The notes under the pieces were generated by a model, which was given only the letters and a program-made list of their open reading frames with translations, made no database searches and had not been told where the DNA came from. Below, piece after piece: positions 25,709 to 34,185 of a DNA stretch of 64,000 bases (the first letter of the stretch is position 1; every line of letters begins with the position of its first letter). The translations under genes and the position numbers were made by a program. The DNA comes from Algoriphagus formosus (GTDB lineage: Bacteria; Bacteroidota; Bacteroidia; Cytophagales; Cyclobacteriaceae), in NCBI RefSeq assembly GCF_002807035.1, contig NZ_NIUC01000004.1, positions 1 through 64,000 on the forward strand, given 5' to 3'.

Positions 25709-25775
25709 ATGTCTTTTTGTCTCTCCTGTTGAGGATTATCCTAGCTATGCTATGACCAAGAACAAATTCACTTTT

Positions 25776-25803
25776 CTGCCCGATAGCGAACAAAATTGTC
25801 CGT
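25776..25803 (+). promoter_or_regulatory. UAS E: putative enhancer site, weak first half
   Basis: GCGAACAA (25786-25793), AAT, TGTCCGT (25797-25803) match half-sites 2 and 3 of UAS A-C with the same 3-bp spacing. The first half-site (25776-25783) is poorly conserved. The element starts 87 bp upstream of the TGG at 25863. Confidence 0.5.
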
Positions 25804-25862
25804 AGTTTCTGATGCTTGTTTTTTGAAAACATTGAAAATGAGCCGGATTGGGGCTTTTTGAC

Positions 25863-25879
25863 TGGTATGGAAGTGGGAA
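25863..25879 (+). promoter_or_regulatory. Sigma54-like promoter E (weak)
   Basis: TGGTAT-GGAAG-TGGGA: the -24 is fair and the -12 is GG instead of GC. It shares TGG(C/T)ATGGAAGT with promoter B. It lies 99 bp before the ATG of permease 5, farther than the others, because a GA-rich tract (25867-25941) overlaps and follows it. Confidence 0.4.
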
Positions 25880-25941
25880 GAGAGAAGTAGGGAGAGGGGA
25901 GTAGGAAGTAAGTGGTAAGAAGTAAATTGTGAAAAGTGAAA
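25867..25941 (+). repeat. GA-rich tract without a cassette gene
   Basis: Degenerate tandem words GGAAGTGGGAAG, AGAAGTAGGGAG and AGGAAGTAAGTGGTAAGAAGT, in three pieces. The composition equals the ends of cassettes 1 and 2, but no four-helix-bundle gene lies between it and the next gene. Confidence 0.5.
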
Positions 25942-25961
25942 CTTAAAAACCTTCCAACGGT

Positions 25962-28406
25962 ATGTGGAAAAACTACTTTAAAATAGCTCTAAGAAATCTA
26001 CTGAAGCATAAGCTTCACACGGGAATCAATTTGATTGGATTATCCATCGCTTTGGGAGTCGGGATTTTGATTTTCTTCTTTGTTCAGTTTGAACTGAGTT
26101 TTGATTCATTCCACCCGGAGAGCGAGAAAATCTATCGAATCCAAAGTCATGAGCTAGTGGATGGAGAGATGATTGAATCTTTCTCCTCACCTATGATTGT
26201 GGAGTCTACTTTCAGGGAAGAATTTCCTCAGATCGAAAAAAAAACCGGATACATCACTGCCGGTGTGCAGGCAAAACTTCCCGATGAGAGCAAAGAAAAT
26301 CAAAGCTTTTCGCTGGTTCATCCGGATTTCCTGGAAATGTTTGGCTTCGAATTGATCCAAGGGGACATCAGTAAACAACTGAGGGATAAGTATGAAATCG
26401 TCATCACGGAAGCTACCGCACAAAAGTATTTCGGAAGTGAAAATCCCATCGGCAAAAGCATAAGCCTCAAGATGGGAGAGGATTTCCAAGAGTATCGGGT
26501 ATCAGGGCTTTTGAAAGATATTCCTGCCAATTCCTCTATCCAATTTGAAATTTTGATGCCTATTGCCAATATGGACTTTTTCTCTGACCCTGAGGGAATG
26601 ACCTCTTGGTACAGCGTGTGGGGACAGAATATCGCCAAACTTCGAAACCCGGAAGATGTCAATGTAATTCATGAGCGAATGGATGCGGTTATGAAATCCG
26701 CTTTAGGAGAGGATTATGCACAAGGAGAATTTTACTTCACTTTTCATCCAATTGCCGGAATGCACTTTTCTGAAAGTCAGGGTGACGGAGGCTTAGAGAC
26801 TACACGAAAATCTTTGCTTTGGATTTTATCCGGCATAGCCTTTCTGGTACTCTTGATTGCTTGCATCAACTTTACCACCATGGCAATTGGGCGCGCGACT
26901 ACTCGAGCCAAGGAAGTGGGAGTACGTAAAACGATGGGTGCTAATTATTCCCAATTGACTTTCCAGTTTTTGACAGAAGCATTCCTGATCACCCTAGTTT
27001 CGGCCATTGTAGGGGTGATCCTAGCCGAACTTCTATTGCCGACTTTCAACACCCTTTTTGAAAAGCAACTAGACTTAAATTATGGCTTGGCACAGATTGC
27101 CATCTTGATTGGTTTGGTCCTTTTAATTACTGCATTAGCAGGTGCATATCCCGCATTTTATCTTTCCAGCATGCGACCGATTCGGGTTTTGAAAGGTTCT
27201 CTTTCAATCCGATTTGGTAAGCAAAACCTTCGGAAAGGACTGGTTGGATTTCAGTTTTTTATATCCTTTCTCCTGATAGCAGCCACGCTTATTATGGTTA
27301 ATCAGATGAATACGATTCGAAATTATGACCTAGGCTTTGATACCGATCAGGTGTTGGTGATTGATATTCCCGATGTGCCTTCCACGAGCTTCGTGACTTC
27401 GCTGAAAGAAAGTTTCCAGGAAGCCGATACTTACCAAAAGGCATTAGCTGCGCGCTCAGAAGTTGCCTCTGCAGGAATCACTGTAGGAACATACGGAGAT
27501 CAGGCATTTTGGGAGGTGGCTTTTCCTTTGGAAGATGGATCTCAATTTAATTTCTATGTGAATTTTATTGGTGGGGACTATTTGGATGCTCTTGGTTTGG
27601 AGATCGTGGATGGAAGAGCATTGAATCCCCAAATAGGGTCGGATAGCAGTGCATTTTTGATCAATGAAGCATTTGCCGAAGCTTTTAACTGGGAGGATCC
27701 GACGCAGGAACTATTACCAAATACCCGTTTTGCTCCGCATCAGATTGTAGGTGTAGTCAAGGACTTTCATCATGCATCCTTGTATCAACCTATCGAGCCC
27801 ATACTCTTTGCCAAAACGCCCGAGGCGGTTTTTAGTGGAATCAGCAATCTCATGATCCGCTCAAATACCAATCCGCGAGTATTGGTGAAAGCTAGTTCTT
27901 CTGATTTCGATGCCTTTAAGGCAGCCTTGGAGCAGGAGTGGAATCGGGTGTTTCCGGGTGAAAGTTTCGAATTCACATTTCTAGACGAATCAGTAGAATC
28001 TCAGTATCGAGCAGACGAACGTTTGGGTAAAATGGTATTTATCGCTTCCTGCATCGCGATTTTGATTGCATCCATGGGGCTTTTGGCCATGGTTGCACTT
28101 TCGATCGCTGGGAGAACCAAGGAGATTGGAATCCGAAAAGTACTGGGTGCCTCAGGCTGGAGTATTTCCTGGATGTTTGGTAAGGAGTACCTTCTGATTA
28201 CCCTTGCTGGATTGCTGATTTCCTTGCCGCTGAGTATTTATTTGATGCAAAGCTGGATAGCGCAGTTTGCAGTCAAAGCCTGGCCATCTTGGATCAGTTT
28301 CACACTGCTGGGCTTGGGCGGAATCGGCTTTACGCTACTGATAGTCTACCTCCAGTCCTTTAGAGCGACGCAGGTCAATCCGGTAAAAACGCTGAAAGAC
28401 GAGTAA
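25962..28406 (+). CDS. FtsX/MacB-type ABC permease 5
   Basis: 814 residues. It starts MWKNYFKIALRNLLKHK. FtsX block 1 near 290 is altered: LLIACINFTTMAIGRATTRAKEVGVRKTMGAN (given in parts: LLIACINFTTMAIG then RAKEVGVRKTMGAN), where the usual FMNLSTA is FTTMAIG. Block 2 near 700 begins GLLAMVALSIAGRTKEIGIRKVLGAS. The end is NPVKTLKDE. It heads the UAS E sub-operon, with permeases 6 and 7 following. A GA/TA-rich repeat tract separates it from permease 6. Confidence 0.92.
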   Translation: MWKNYFKIALRNLLKHKLHTGINLIGLSIALGVGILIFFFVQFELSFDSFHPESEKIYRIQSHELVDGEMIESFSSPMIVESTFREEFPQIEKKTGYITAGVQAKLPDESKENQSFSLVHPDFLEMFGFELIQGDISKQLRDKYEIVITEATAQKYFGSENPIGKSISLKMGEDFQEYRVSGLLKDIPANSSIQFEILMPIANMDFFSDPEGMTSWYSVWGQNIAKLRNPEDVNVIHERMDAVMKSALGEDYAQGEFYFTFHPIAGMHFSESQGDGGLETTRKSLLWILSGIAFLVLLIACINFTTMAIGRATTRAKEVGVRKTMGANYSQLTFQFLTEAFLITLVSAIVGVILAELLLPTFNTLFEKQLDLNYGLAQIAILIGLVLLITALAGAYPAFYLSSMRPIRVLKGSLSIRFGKQNLRKGLVGFQFFISFLLIAATLIMVNQMNTIRNYDLGFDTDQVLVIDIPDVPSTSFVTSLKESFQEADTYQKALAARSEVASAGITVGTYGDQAFWEVAFPLEDGSQFNFYVNFIGGDYLDALGLEIVDGRALNPQIGSDSSAFLINEAFAEAFNWEDPTQELLPNTRFAPHQIVGVVKDFHHASLYQPIEPILFAKTPEAVFSGISNLMIRSNTNPRVLVKASSSDFDAFKAALEQEWNRVFPGESFEFTFLDESVESQYRADERLGKMVFIASCIAILIASMGLLAMVALSIAGRTKEIGIRKVLGASGWSISWMFGKEYLLITLAGLLISLPLSIYLMQSWIAQFAVKAWPSWISFTLLGLGGIGFTLLIVYLQSFRATQVNPVKTLKDE

Positions 28407-28476
28407 GTGAGTAGCAAGTATCTGGTATCAAGTATCAAGAAAAGAAACAAGAAGTAAGAGCCAAGAAGCGAGAGTT
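28401..28476 (+). repeat. Degenerate AAGTATCAAG / AAGAAGTAAG repeat tract
   Basis: Words GTGAGTAGCAAGTATC, GGTATCAAGTATCAAG and AAGAAGTAAGAGCCAAG in tandem right at the stop of permease 5. A related tract (AAGTATTAAGTATCAAG on the minus strand) follows purH at 51085-51115. No gene is enclosed. Confidence 0.45.
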
Positions 28477-28545
28477 TAGTGTAAGTTTTCTTACCTCTTT
28501 CAAAAGCCAATTTTAAGCTCTTATAATCTTTCAATTTCGAAAAAC

Positions 28546-30957
28546 ATGTGGAAAAATGACTTAAAAATTGCCTGGAGAAATCTTTTGAAAAATAGGGTGG
28601 ACTCCATGATCAATCTAGGAGGACTGACGATCGGTTTTTTCGCAGTTTTCTTGATTGCGTTGTATGTGAATTTTTCAAAGAGTTTTGATAAGGACTTGCC
28701 TCAGACAGAACAGCTGTATCGAGTAAACTTGAATTCTCGAGTTTCCGGTAAGGAAATGGACAAAAGTGCTCGCACTGCTCCTGCGATGGGAATGGTTTTT
28801 AAAGAAGATTTGGCAGAAGTAGAGGATTTTTCCAGATTAATTATCATGGGAGAAGTCATTGCAGGGCAGGATGATTCTTTCGTAAGAGAAGATCAAATTT
28901 TTATTACCGATGAAGCGTATTTTGAATTTTTCGATATCAATCTGACCCAAGGAAGTGAAGAAGGAATAGGGCAACCGCTTCAAGTCTATCTTTCTGAGAA
29001 TATTTCAAAAAGGATATTTGGGGATAAAGACCCCGTGGGACAGACTCTCGATATAAACAGTACGAATTTCGATGGAACGGTAGAATTTCAGGTGGCAGGT
29101 GTTTATCAGGATTTGCCTACCAATCGACATTTAAGGCCTGAATTGATGATTTCATATGCTACCCTCCATCATTTTCTTGGTTCCGAAATTGACAACTCCT
29201 ATGACTGGCTCAATCAATACACATATCTGAAATTAAGTCCCGGAGTCAATATCGAGGAGACCACTAATAAGCTAAATGCAAGTCTTCAAACCCATCACGG
29301 TGATCAACTTAATACCAGTGGTACGGAATGGGATGTGGATTTGATTGCTGTAGGAGATATCCATAATAGTCTTGCCTATTCAGGGGAATACAACCAAGGT
29401 GTGGATGGTCGAAAGCTTACCTATTTTGTTTGGATCGGCTTTTTTGTGTTGGTTATGGTGTATTTGAATTCCATGAATATAGCTACTTCCAAAGCTCAAA
29501 ATAGAAGTAAAGAAATAGGAGTCAGAAAAGTATCTGGAAGTTCAAGGATGCAACTAATCAGGTTGTTTCTCATGGAGTCCTACCTAAGTCATTTTATCGC
29601 AATTCTAATTGCCTGCTTTTTGATTTTTGGCTTTGGTGATTGGGTCAATCAGATTTTGGGTTTGGGTTTGCCAATTGATAGCCTTCAGCTAAGTCACTAT
29701 CTAGGATGGATTCTATCCTTTTGGGTACTTGGGTCATTTATTTCAGGTATTTACCCCGCTTTGCTTTTGACTTCATTCTCAGCCCACAAAACCATCAAGG
29801 GAGAAAGCAAACTTTCTTTTCGACAGGCATTTGGAAGTCCACTTTTGGTTGTTCAATTAGTTTTTTGTCTGGTTATTCTAGCAGGTATAATGACAACATA
29901 TAAGCAGATTGACTTCATGCGTAGCAGGGATTTGGGTCTAGAATTAGACAATAGAATTGTGGTACGCTCGCCTATGCTTTTTGTAGATGGAAGTGGCAAT
30001 TACCAGGAAAAAATGAAAGCCACTACAGGAGCATTACCTGAAGTCCAATCAATCGCGGCAGCCAATGAGATTCCGGGTAATGAAATTTATTGGAAGACTG
30101 AAGATTTTCATCTGGAGGGAAAGGAAAAGAGTGGGGTGATGTATAGCATGCTTAGTGTTGGAGAGGAGTACTTCAAACTTTTTGATCTTAAAATACTAGC
30201 CGGCAGACAATTTAATCCAATCGGAGAAGGAGAAGAAGCAATTATCAATCAACAGGCTCTCGCAGGTCTCGGACTGGATAATCCTGAAGATGCTTTGGGA
30301 AAAAGTTTGATTTCTGGACGCGGTGAGGCAAGAATCGTCGGAGTGGTAGAAGATTATTATCAAGAAGCGGTCAATTCTCCATTGGATCCTATAGTTCTTA
30401 ACTATTCTCCAGGTGACTTGAATTATTATATTCTGAAAGTTAATTCTTTGGAGGAAATGGGAAATCTTTTGCAAAAAATCGAAAGTTCCTTTCAGGCCAA
30501 TTTCCCACAGTCGCCTTTTGAGTATTTTTTTCTAGACGAATTTTTTGACAAGCAGTACAAAGCCGAGCTCCAATTTCAGAAACTCTTTGCTTTGGCTTCT
30601 TTGGTGGCCATTTTCATTGCCGTCATGGGAATATTCGGTGTGACTTCACAGGTTTTGCTAAGCAGACTGAAGGAGGTAAGCATTCGGAAAATATTGGGAG
30701 CATCTTCTTCCTCGATTCTTATGATGATTTCTAAGGACTATTTCTATTGGCTAGGCGCCTGTTTTTTATTGGGTGTTCCATTGGCCTATTTTCTTTTTAC
30801 AGAATGGCTACAGGAGTTTCCAGTGAGGATCGAAATAGGCTGGTGGTTTTATACTCTTCCGATACTGTCTATTTTGCTCATTTTCTTTAGTACAGCACTG
30901 GTCTTGACAATTCGAACTGTCTTTGTCAATCCGGCTAAAATTTTGAAATCAGAATAA
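28546..30957 (+). CDS. FtsX/MacB-type ABC permease 6
   Basis: 803 residues, the most divergent permease of the set. It starts MWKNDLKIAWRNLLKNR. FtsX block 1 near 298 reads LVMVYLNSMNIATSKAQNRSK (in parts: LVMVYLNSMNIATS, KEIGVRKVSGSS) and lacks the ACINF core. Block 2 near 690 reads GIFGVTSQVLLSRLKEVSIRKILGAS. The end is NPAKILKSE. The next permease starts 11 bp downstream, and the two share the NPA ending, which sets them apart from permeases 1-5. They may form a heterodimer. It has no UAS of its own. Confidence 0.9.
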   Translation: MWKNDLKIAWRNLLKNRVDSMINLGGLTIGFFAVFLIALYVNFSKSFDKDLPQTEQLYRVNLNSRVSGKEMDKSARTAPAMGMVFKEDLAEVEDFSRLIIMGEVIAGQDDSFVREDQIFITDEAYFEFFDINLTQGSEEGIGQPLQVYLSENISKRIFGDKDPVGQTLDINSTNFDGTVEFQVAGVYQDLPTNRHLRPELMISYATLHHFLGSEIDNSYDWLNQYTYLKLSPGVNIEETTNKLNASLQTHHGDQLNTSGTEWDVDLIAVGDIHNSLAYSGEYNQGVDGRKLTYFVWIGFFVLVMVYLNSMNIATSKAQNRSKEIGVRKVSGSSRMQLIRLFLMESYLSHFIAILIACFLIFGFGDWVNQILGLGLPIDSLQLSHYLGWILSFWVLGSFISGIYPALLLTSFSAHKTIKGESKLSFRQAFGSPLLVVQLVFCLVILAGIMTTYKQIDFMRSRDLGLELDNRIVVRSPMLFVDGSGNYQEKMKATTGALPEVQSIAAANEIPGNEIYWKTEDFHLEGKEKSGVMYSMLSVGEEYFKLFDLKILAGRQFNPIGEGEEAIINQQALAGLGLDNPEDALGKSLISGRGEARIVGVVEDYYQEAVNSPLDPIVLNYSPGDLNYYILKVNSLEEMGNLLQKIESSFQANFPQSPFEYFFLDEFFDKQYKAELQFQKLFALASLVAIFIAVMGIFGVTSQVLLSRLKEVSIRKILGASSSSILMMISKDYFYWLGACFLLGVPLAYFLFTEWLQEFPVRIEIGWWFYTLPILSILLIFFSTALVLTIRTVFVNPAKILKSE

Positions 30958-30968
30958 CCAACAAAACC

Positions 30969-33377
30969 ATGCTCAAGAACTACTTCAAAATAGCTTGGAG
31001 AAACCTCCTTCGCAATAAGGTCAGAACTACAATCCATATTTTGGGTCTTTCACTGGGGATTGCAATCTGCTTTTTGATCTTTAATATCGTCTGGCATGCC
31101 TATAGTTTTGACAATTTCCATCCGGATAAGGATCGAATTTATAGAATCACGACAATGAATGATTACGGGGACATGCAGTATCAATACCCAGCAGCTCCGG
31201 GCCCATTGGGGGAAGTAATAGGTGATGAATTGGTGGGAGTAGAGCTGGCAGGTAGACTTTATACTTTGCCAGAGACCCATGCGAGTATTCCTTCAAGTGA
31301 TCGAAATTTTGGGCGAAAAAACTATATCGCCTTCGCTGATCAAGGGTTTTTCCAGGTTTTTCCGAGGAAATGGTTGGCAGGAAGTCCAGAAGATGCTCTA
31401 AGCGAACCCAATCAGGTGGTGATTTCTGAAAGGAGTGCTCAGGTGTACTTTCCAAATGAGGATTATGCACAGATCTTAGGGAAGGAGATGCGCTATGTGG
31501 ATAGCGACACGATTTATGCAACTATCAGTGGTATAGTGGAGGATTATGAAGAAAATTCAGACATTGTTTTTCAGGATTTTATCTCATTCCCTACCATTAA
31601 AAGGTATGAAAAAGAGGACTGGTACGGGCTTCACTCTTGGAATAATATCAACTCCAGTAGCCAATTATTTTTGAAAACAGCTGACGGATATACAGAATCC
31701 GAGATCCAGAAGGGTTTAACTGCCATTTCTGAAAAGCATTATGAAGAAGAGGAAGGGGAGACAACATTTGGACTGGAACCACTATCCGAACTCCACTTTT
31801 CTTCAGGCTTGCTAGATGAAACGGGTACTTCTAAAGCCTTGATCAAAGGACTCCTTATTGTAGGCGGGATCATTTTGATCTTGGCATGCTTGAATTTCAT
31901 CAATTTGGAAACAGCTCAAGCCATCAACAGAGCTAAAGAAGTAGGAATCCGAAAGGCTTTGGGAGGAGATCGTTCTCAACTTGTGCTTCAATTTCTTTCT
32001 GAGACGTACTTGATAGTGATTTTCTCCGTTTTGGTGGGTTTGGTCTTTGGTGATTTGATATTGAAAAGCTTTCAGTCCTACCTGCCTTCAGGCTTCTCTA
32101 TTCCTTATTTGGCGGGTTTTAATCTGGCCTTTTTATTCATTTTTAGCCTACTGCTTACGCTGATTTCAGGCTTTTATCCGGCTACAGTTTTGGCTAATTA
32201 TCGGCCTCAGCGTGCCCTTAAGGGTGAAAAGGAGGGAGTAGGACGATTTTCATTTGGAGTCTTTCTTCGCAAAAATCTAACGATCCTACAATTCACGGCT
32301 AGCTTGATCTTTTTGGTGATGGTTTTGGTCATCAATTCCCAAATGAAATACATCAATAGTCAACCTGTCGGGTTTGAAAAGGATGCGGTGGTGTATGCTT
32401 ACCTCCCTTTTATGGCAGGCTACGAGAAAGCGTCATTTCTGAGGGACCGGGTTAGGCAATTAAATTACGTAGAAGGTGCAAGTTTAGGAGGAGATGCGAT
32501 TTCTTCTGCGGGAATTTGGACCTCAGATGTGAGAGTCCCGAATGACACTTCAGAAGTTGAGTTTTTCACCCAGGTCAAAAATGTGGATTCAGCTTTTGTA
32601 TCAGTGAATGGTGTTCAGCTATTGGCAGGTCGTAACCTTTCCAATCAAGACAATGAAGTTTTGGTCAACGAGCAGTTTCTAAAGGAAGCGGGGATCTCAA
32701 ATCCCCAGCAGATAATCGGTACCTCGATCGACTTTAGGACAGACCCTCAACTAGTGGTTGGCGTAATGCGAGATTTCAATTCCAGATCACTTAAGGAAGA
32801 AATCATGCCAATGATCTTTTTCCAGCAGCCTGATTATTTCAATGTCATATCGATTAAGTTGAGTGATGGAATCAATCTCGCTTCAGCCATGACTGGATTG
32901 CGGGATGCATTTTCTACGATTTACCCATTCGAAGAAGTGGATTACCTCTTTTTGGATGAGCAGATTCAGAAGTTTTATGAGGAGGATATGCGCATTCAAA
33001 CGATCTTGAGTTTTGCCAGTATTTTGGCTATTCTTATTTCAGGAATGGGCTTGTTTGGGTTATCGTCCTTTACGATTTCTCAGCGGATGAAAGAAATTTC
33101 CCTCAGAAAAATATTGGGTGCAAGCTTGGGACAAATCCTTGGTCTGATTTCCAAGGAATATGTGATTTTGACGGGGGTCTCTTTTGGTTTGGCTGCCTAT
33201 CCCACGTATTGGATGGCCCAACAAGTTTTGGAAAGTTATGCCTACCGAATCTCCATGCCTTACTTCCAATTTGTCTTGGGAGGCTTGATGCTTCTTTCCC
33301 TTTGTCTAATCATCGTCGGAACCCACGCTTGGGTAGCTGCCCGCACCAACCCAGCTGAAATTTTGAAAGACGAATAG
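30969..33377 (+). CDS. FtsX/MacB-type ABC permease 7
   Basis: 802 residues. It starts MLKNYFKIAWRNLLRNK. FtsX block 1 starts near 297 (LILACLNFINLETAQA, coupling helix KEVGIRKALGGD) and block 2 near 690 (GLFGLSSFTISQRMKEISLRKILGAS). The end is NPAEILKDE. It is the last gene of the UAS E sub-operon, 11 bp after permease 6. UAS B begins 4 bp after its stop, ahead of the terminator at 33437. Confidence 0.92.
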   Translation: MLKNYFKIAWRNLLRNKVRTTIHILGLSLGIAICFLIFNIVWHAYSFDNFHPDKDRIYRITTMNDYGDMQYQYPAAPGPLGEVIGDELVGVELAGRLYTLPETHASIPSSDRNFGRKNYIAFADQGFFQVFPRKWLAGSPEDALSEPNQVVISERSAQVYFPNEDYAQILGKEMRYVDSDTIYATISGIVEDYEENSDIVFQDFISFPTIKRYEKEDWYGLHSWNNINSSSQLFLKTADGYTESEIQKGLTAISEKHYEEEEGETTFGLEPLSELHFSSGLLDETGTSKALIKGLLIVGGIILILACLNFINLETAQAINRAKEVGIRKALGGDRSQLVLQFLSETYLIVIFSVLVGLVFGDLILKSFQSYLPSGFSIPYLAGFNLAFLFIFSLLLTLISGFYPATVLANYRPQRALKGEKEGVGRFSFGVFLRKNLTILQFTASLIFLVMVLVINSQMKYINSQPVGFEKDAVVYAYLPFMAGYEKASFLRDRVRQLNYVEGASLGGDAISSAGIWTSDVRVPNDTSEVEFFTQVKNVDSAFVSVNGVQLLAGRNLSNQDNEVLVNEQFLKEAGISNPQQIIGTSIDFRTDPQLVVGVMRDFNSRSLKEEIMPMIFFQQPDYFNVISIKLSDGINLASAMTGLRDAFSTIYPFEEVDYLFLDEQIQKFYEEDMRIQTILSFASILAILISGMGLFGLSSFTISQRMKEISLRKILGASLGQILGLISKEYVILTGVSFGLAAYPTYWMAQQVLESYAYRISMPYFQFVLGGLMLLSLCLIIVGTHAWVAARTNPAEILKDE

Positions 33378-33380
33378 TTA

Positions 33381-33408
33381 TTGTTCGCTGGCGGACAAAA
33401 ATGTTCGA
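33381..33408 (+). promoter_or_regulatory. UAS B: putative NtrC-type enhancer, best copy
   Basis: TTGTTCGC (33381-33388), TG, GCGGACAA (33391-33398), AAA, TGTTCGA (33402-33408). The first two half-sites form a 7/8 inverted repeat. UAS A matches it at all but one of 28 positions. It starts 88 bp upstream of the -24 TGG at 33469. Confidence 0.7.
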
Positions 33409-33436
33409 GATTTTTACAAGATTTAAGTGCAAAAAT

Positions 33437-33467
33437 GCTTGTCTAAGCAATTGGATAGGCTTTTTTT
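33437..33467 (+). terminator. Terminator after permease 7
   Basis: GCTTGTCTAA-GCAA-TTGGATAGGC stem (10 pairs including G-U) followed by seven T. It lies between UAS B and promoter B. Confidence 0.8.
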
Positions 33468-33468
33468 A

Positions 33469-33485
33469 TGGCATGGAAGTAGAAT
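33469..33485 (+). promoter_or_regulatory. Sigma54-like promoter B
   Basis: TGGCAT-GGAAG-TAGAA: good -24, with -12 GG-N10-GA in register as in promoters C and F. It lies 42 bp before the ATG of ATPase 2. Confidence 0.5.
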
Positions 33486-33510
33486 GCTTCTAGTCAAATA
33501 AATCGCGATA

Positions 33511-34185
33511 ATGATTCAGTTAAAAGAAATAGATAAGTACATCGAGTCCCGGTTTCAGCGGATTTTTCTGCTGAAAGGTATTCATCTGGAAATAAAGGAG
33601 GGTGAGTTTCTCACCTTGATGGGGCCATCTGGTGCCGGAAAATCTACACTTCTAAATATCCTTGGTCTGCTGGATGAAGACTATGCGGGTGATTATTTTT
33701 TCGGGGAAAAGAATATCCGCTCCATGAAAGAGCGTGAGCGTTCAAATCTTCATAAGAGTGAGTTTGGCTATATCTTTCAAGCCTATCATCTGATCGACGA
33801 ATTGACGGTCTATGAAAATATTGAAACTCCCTTGCTTTATCGAAAGGTCCCTTCCTCTGAGCGGAAAAGTATCATCGCAGAGCTATTGGATCGGTTCAAT
33901 ATGGTAGCCAAGAAGGACCTTTTCCCCGCTCAACTGAGTGGTGGGCAACAGCAATTGGTAGGAATCGCTAGAGCGATTGCTGGAAGGCCTCGGGTTTTGC
34001 TGGCCGATGAACCAACGGGTAACCTTCATTCTGCTCAGGCAAAGGAAATCATGGAAGTGTTTCAGGAATTGCACCGAGAGGGGACGACGATTATTCAAGC
34101 GAGCCATGCCCGTGAAAATGCGGAATATGGTACCCGACTTATCAATCTTTTGGATGGAAAAATTGAAAGTGATGAGAAAATTTAA
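33511..34185 (+). CDS. MacB/LolD-type ABC transporter ATPase 2 with altered D-loop
   Basis: 224 residues. Walker A GPSGAGKST (38-46) and Walker B VLLADEPTG are intact, and the signature core LSGGQQQ is present. Two normally constant positions differ from ATPase 1: the residue after LSGGQQQ is Leu instead of Arg (LSGGQQQLVGIARA), and the D-loop reads NLHS instead of NLDS. The switch histidine is kept (ASHA). The D-loop Asp couples the two ATP sites, so this subunit may hydrolyse more slowly or act as the weak half of a heterodimer with ATPase 1. The gene overlaps the TolC gene by 14 bp and heads the UAS B sub-operon. Confidence 0.93.
   Translation: MIQLKEIDKYIESRFQRIFLLKGIHLEIKEGEFLTLMGPSGAGKSTLLNILGLLDEDYAGDYFFGEKNIRSMKERERSNLHKSEFGYIFQAYHLIDELTVYENIETPLLYRKVPSSERKSIIAELLDRFNMVAKKDLFPAQLSGGQQQLVGIARAIAGRPRVLLADEPTGNLHSAQAKEIMEVFQELHREGTTIIQASHARENAEYGTRLINLLDGKIESDEKI

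Noticed and set aside
33977..34171. Upstream extension of the TolC ORF
   Set aside because: The frame is only the shadow of ATPase 2; the clean signal peptide starts at 34172.
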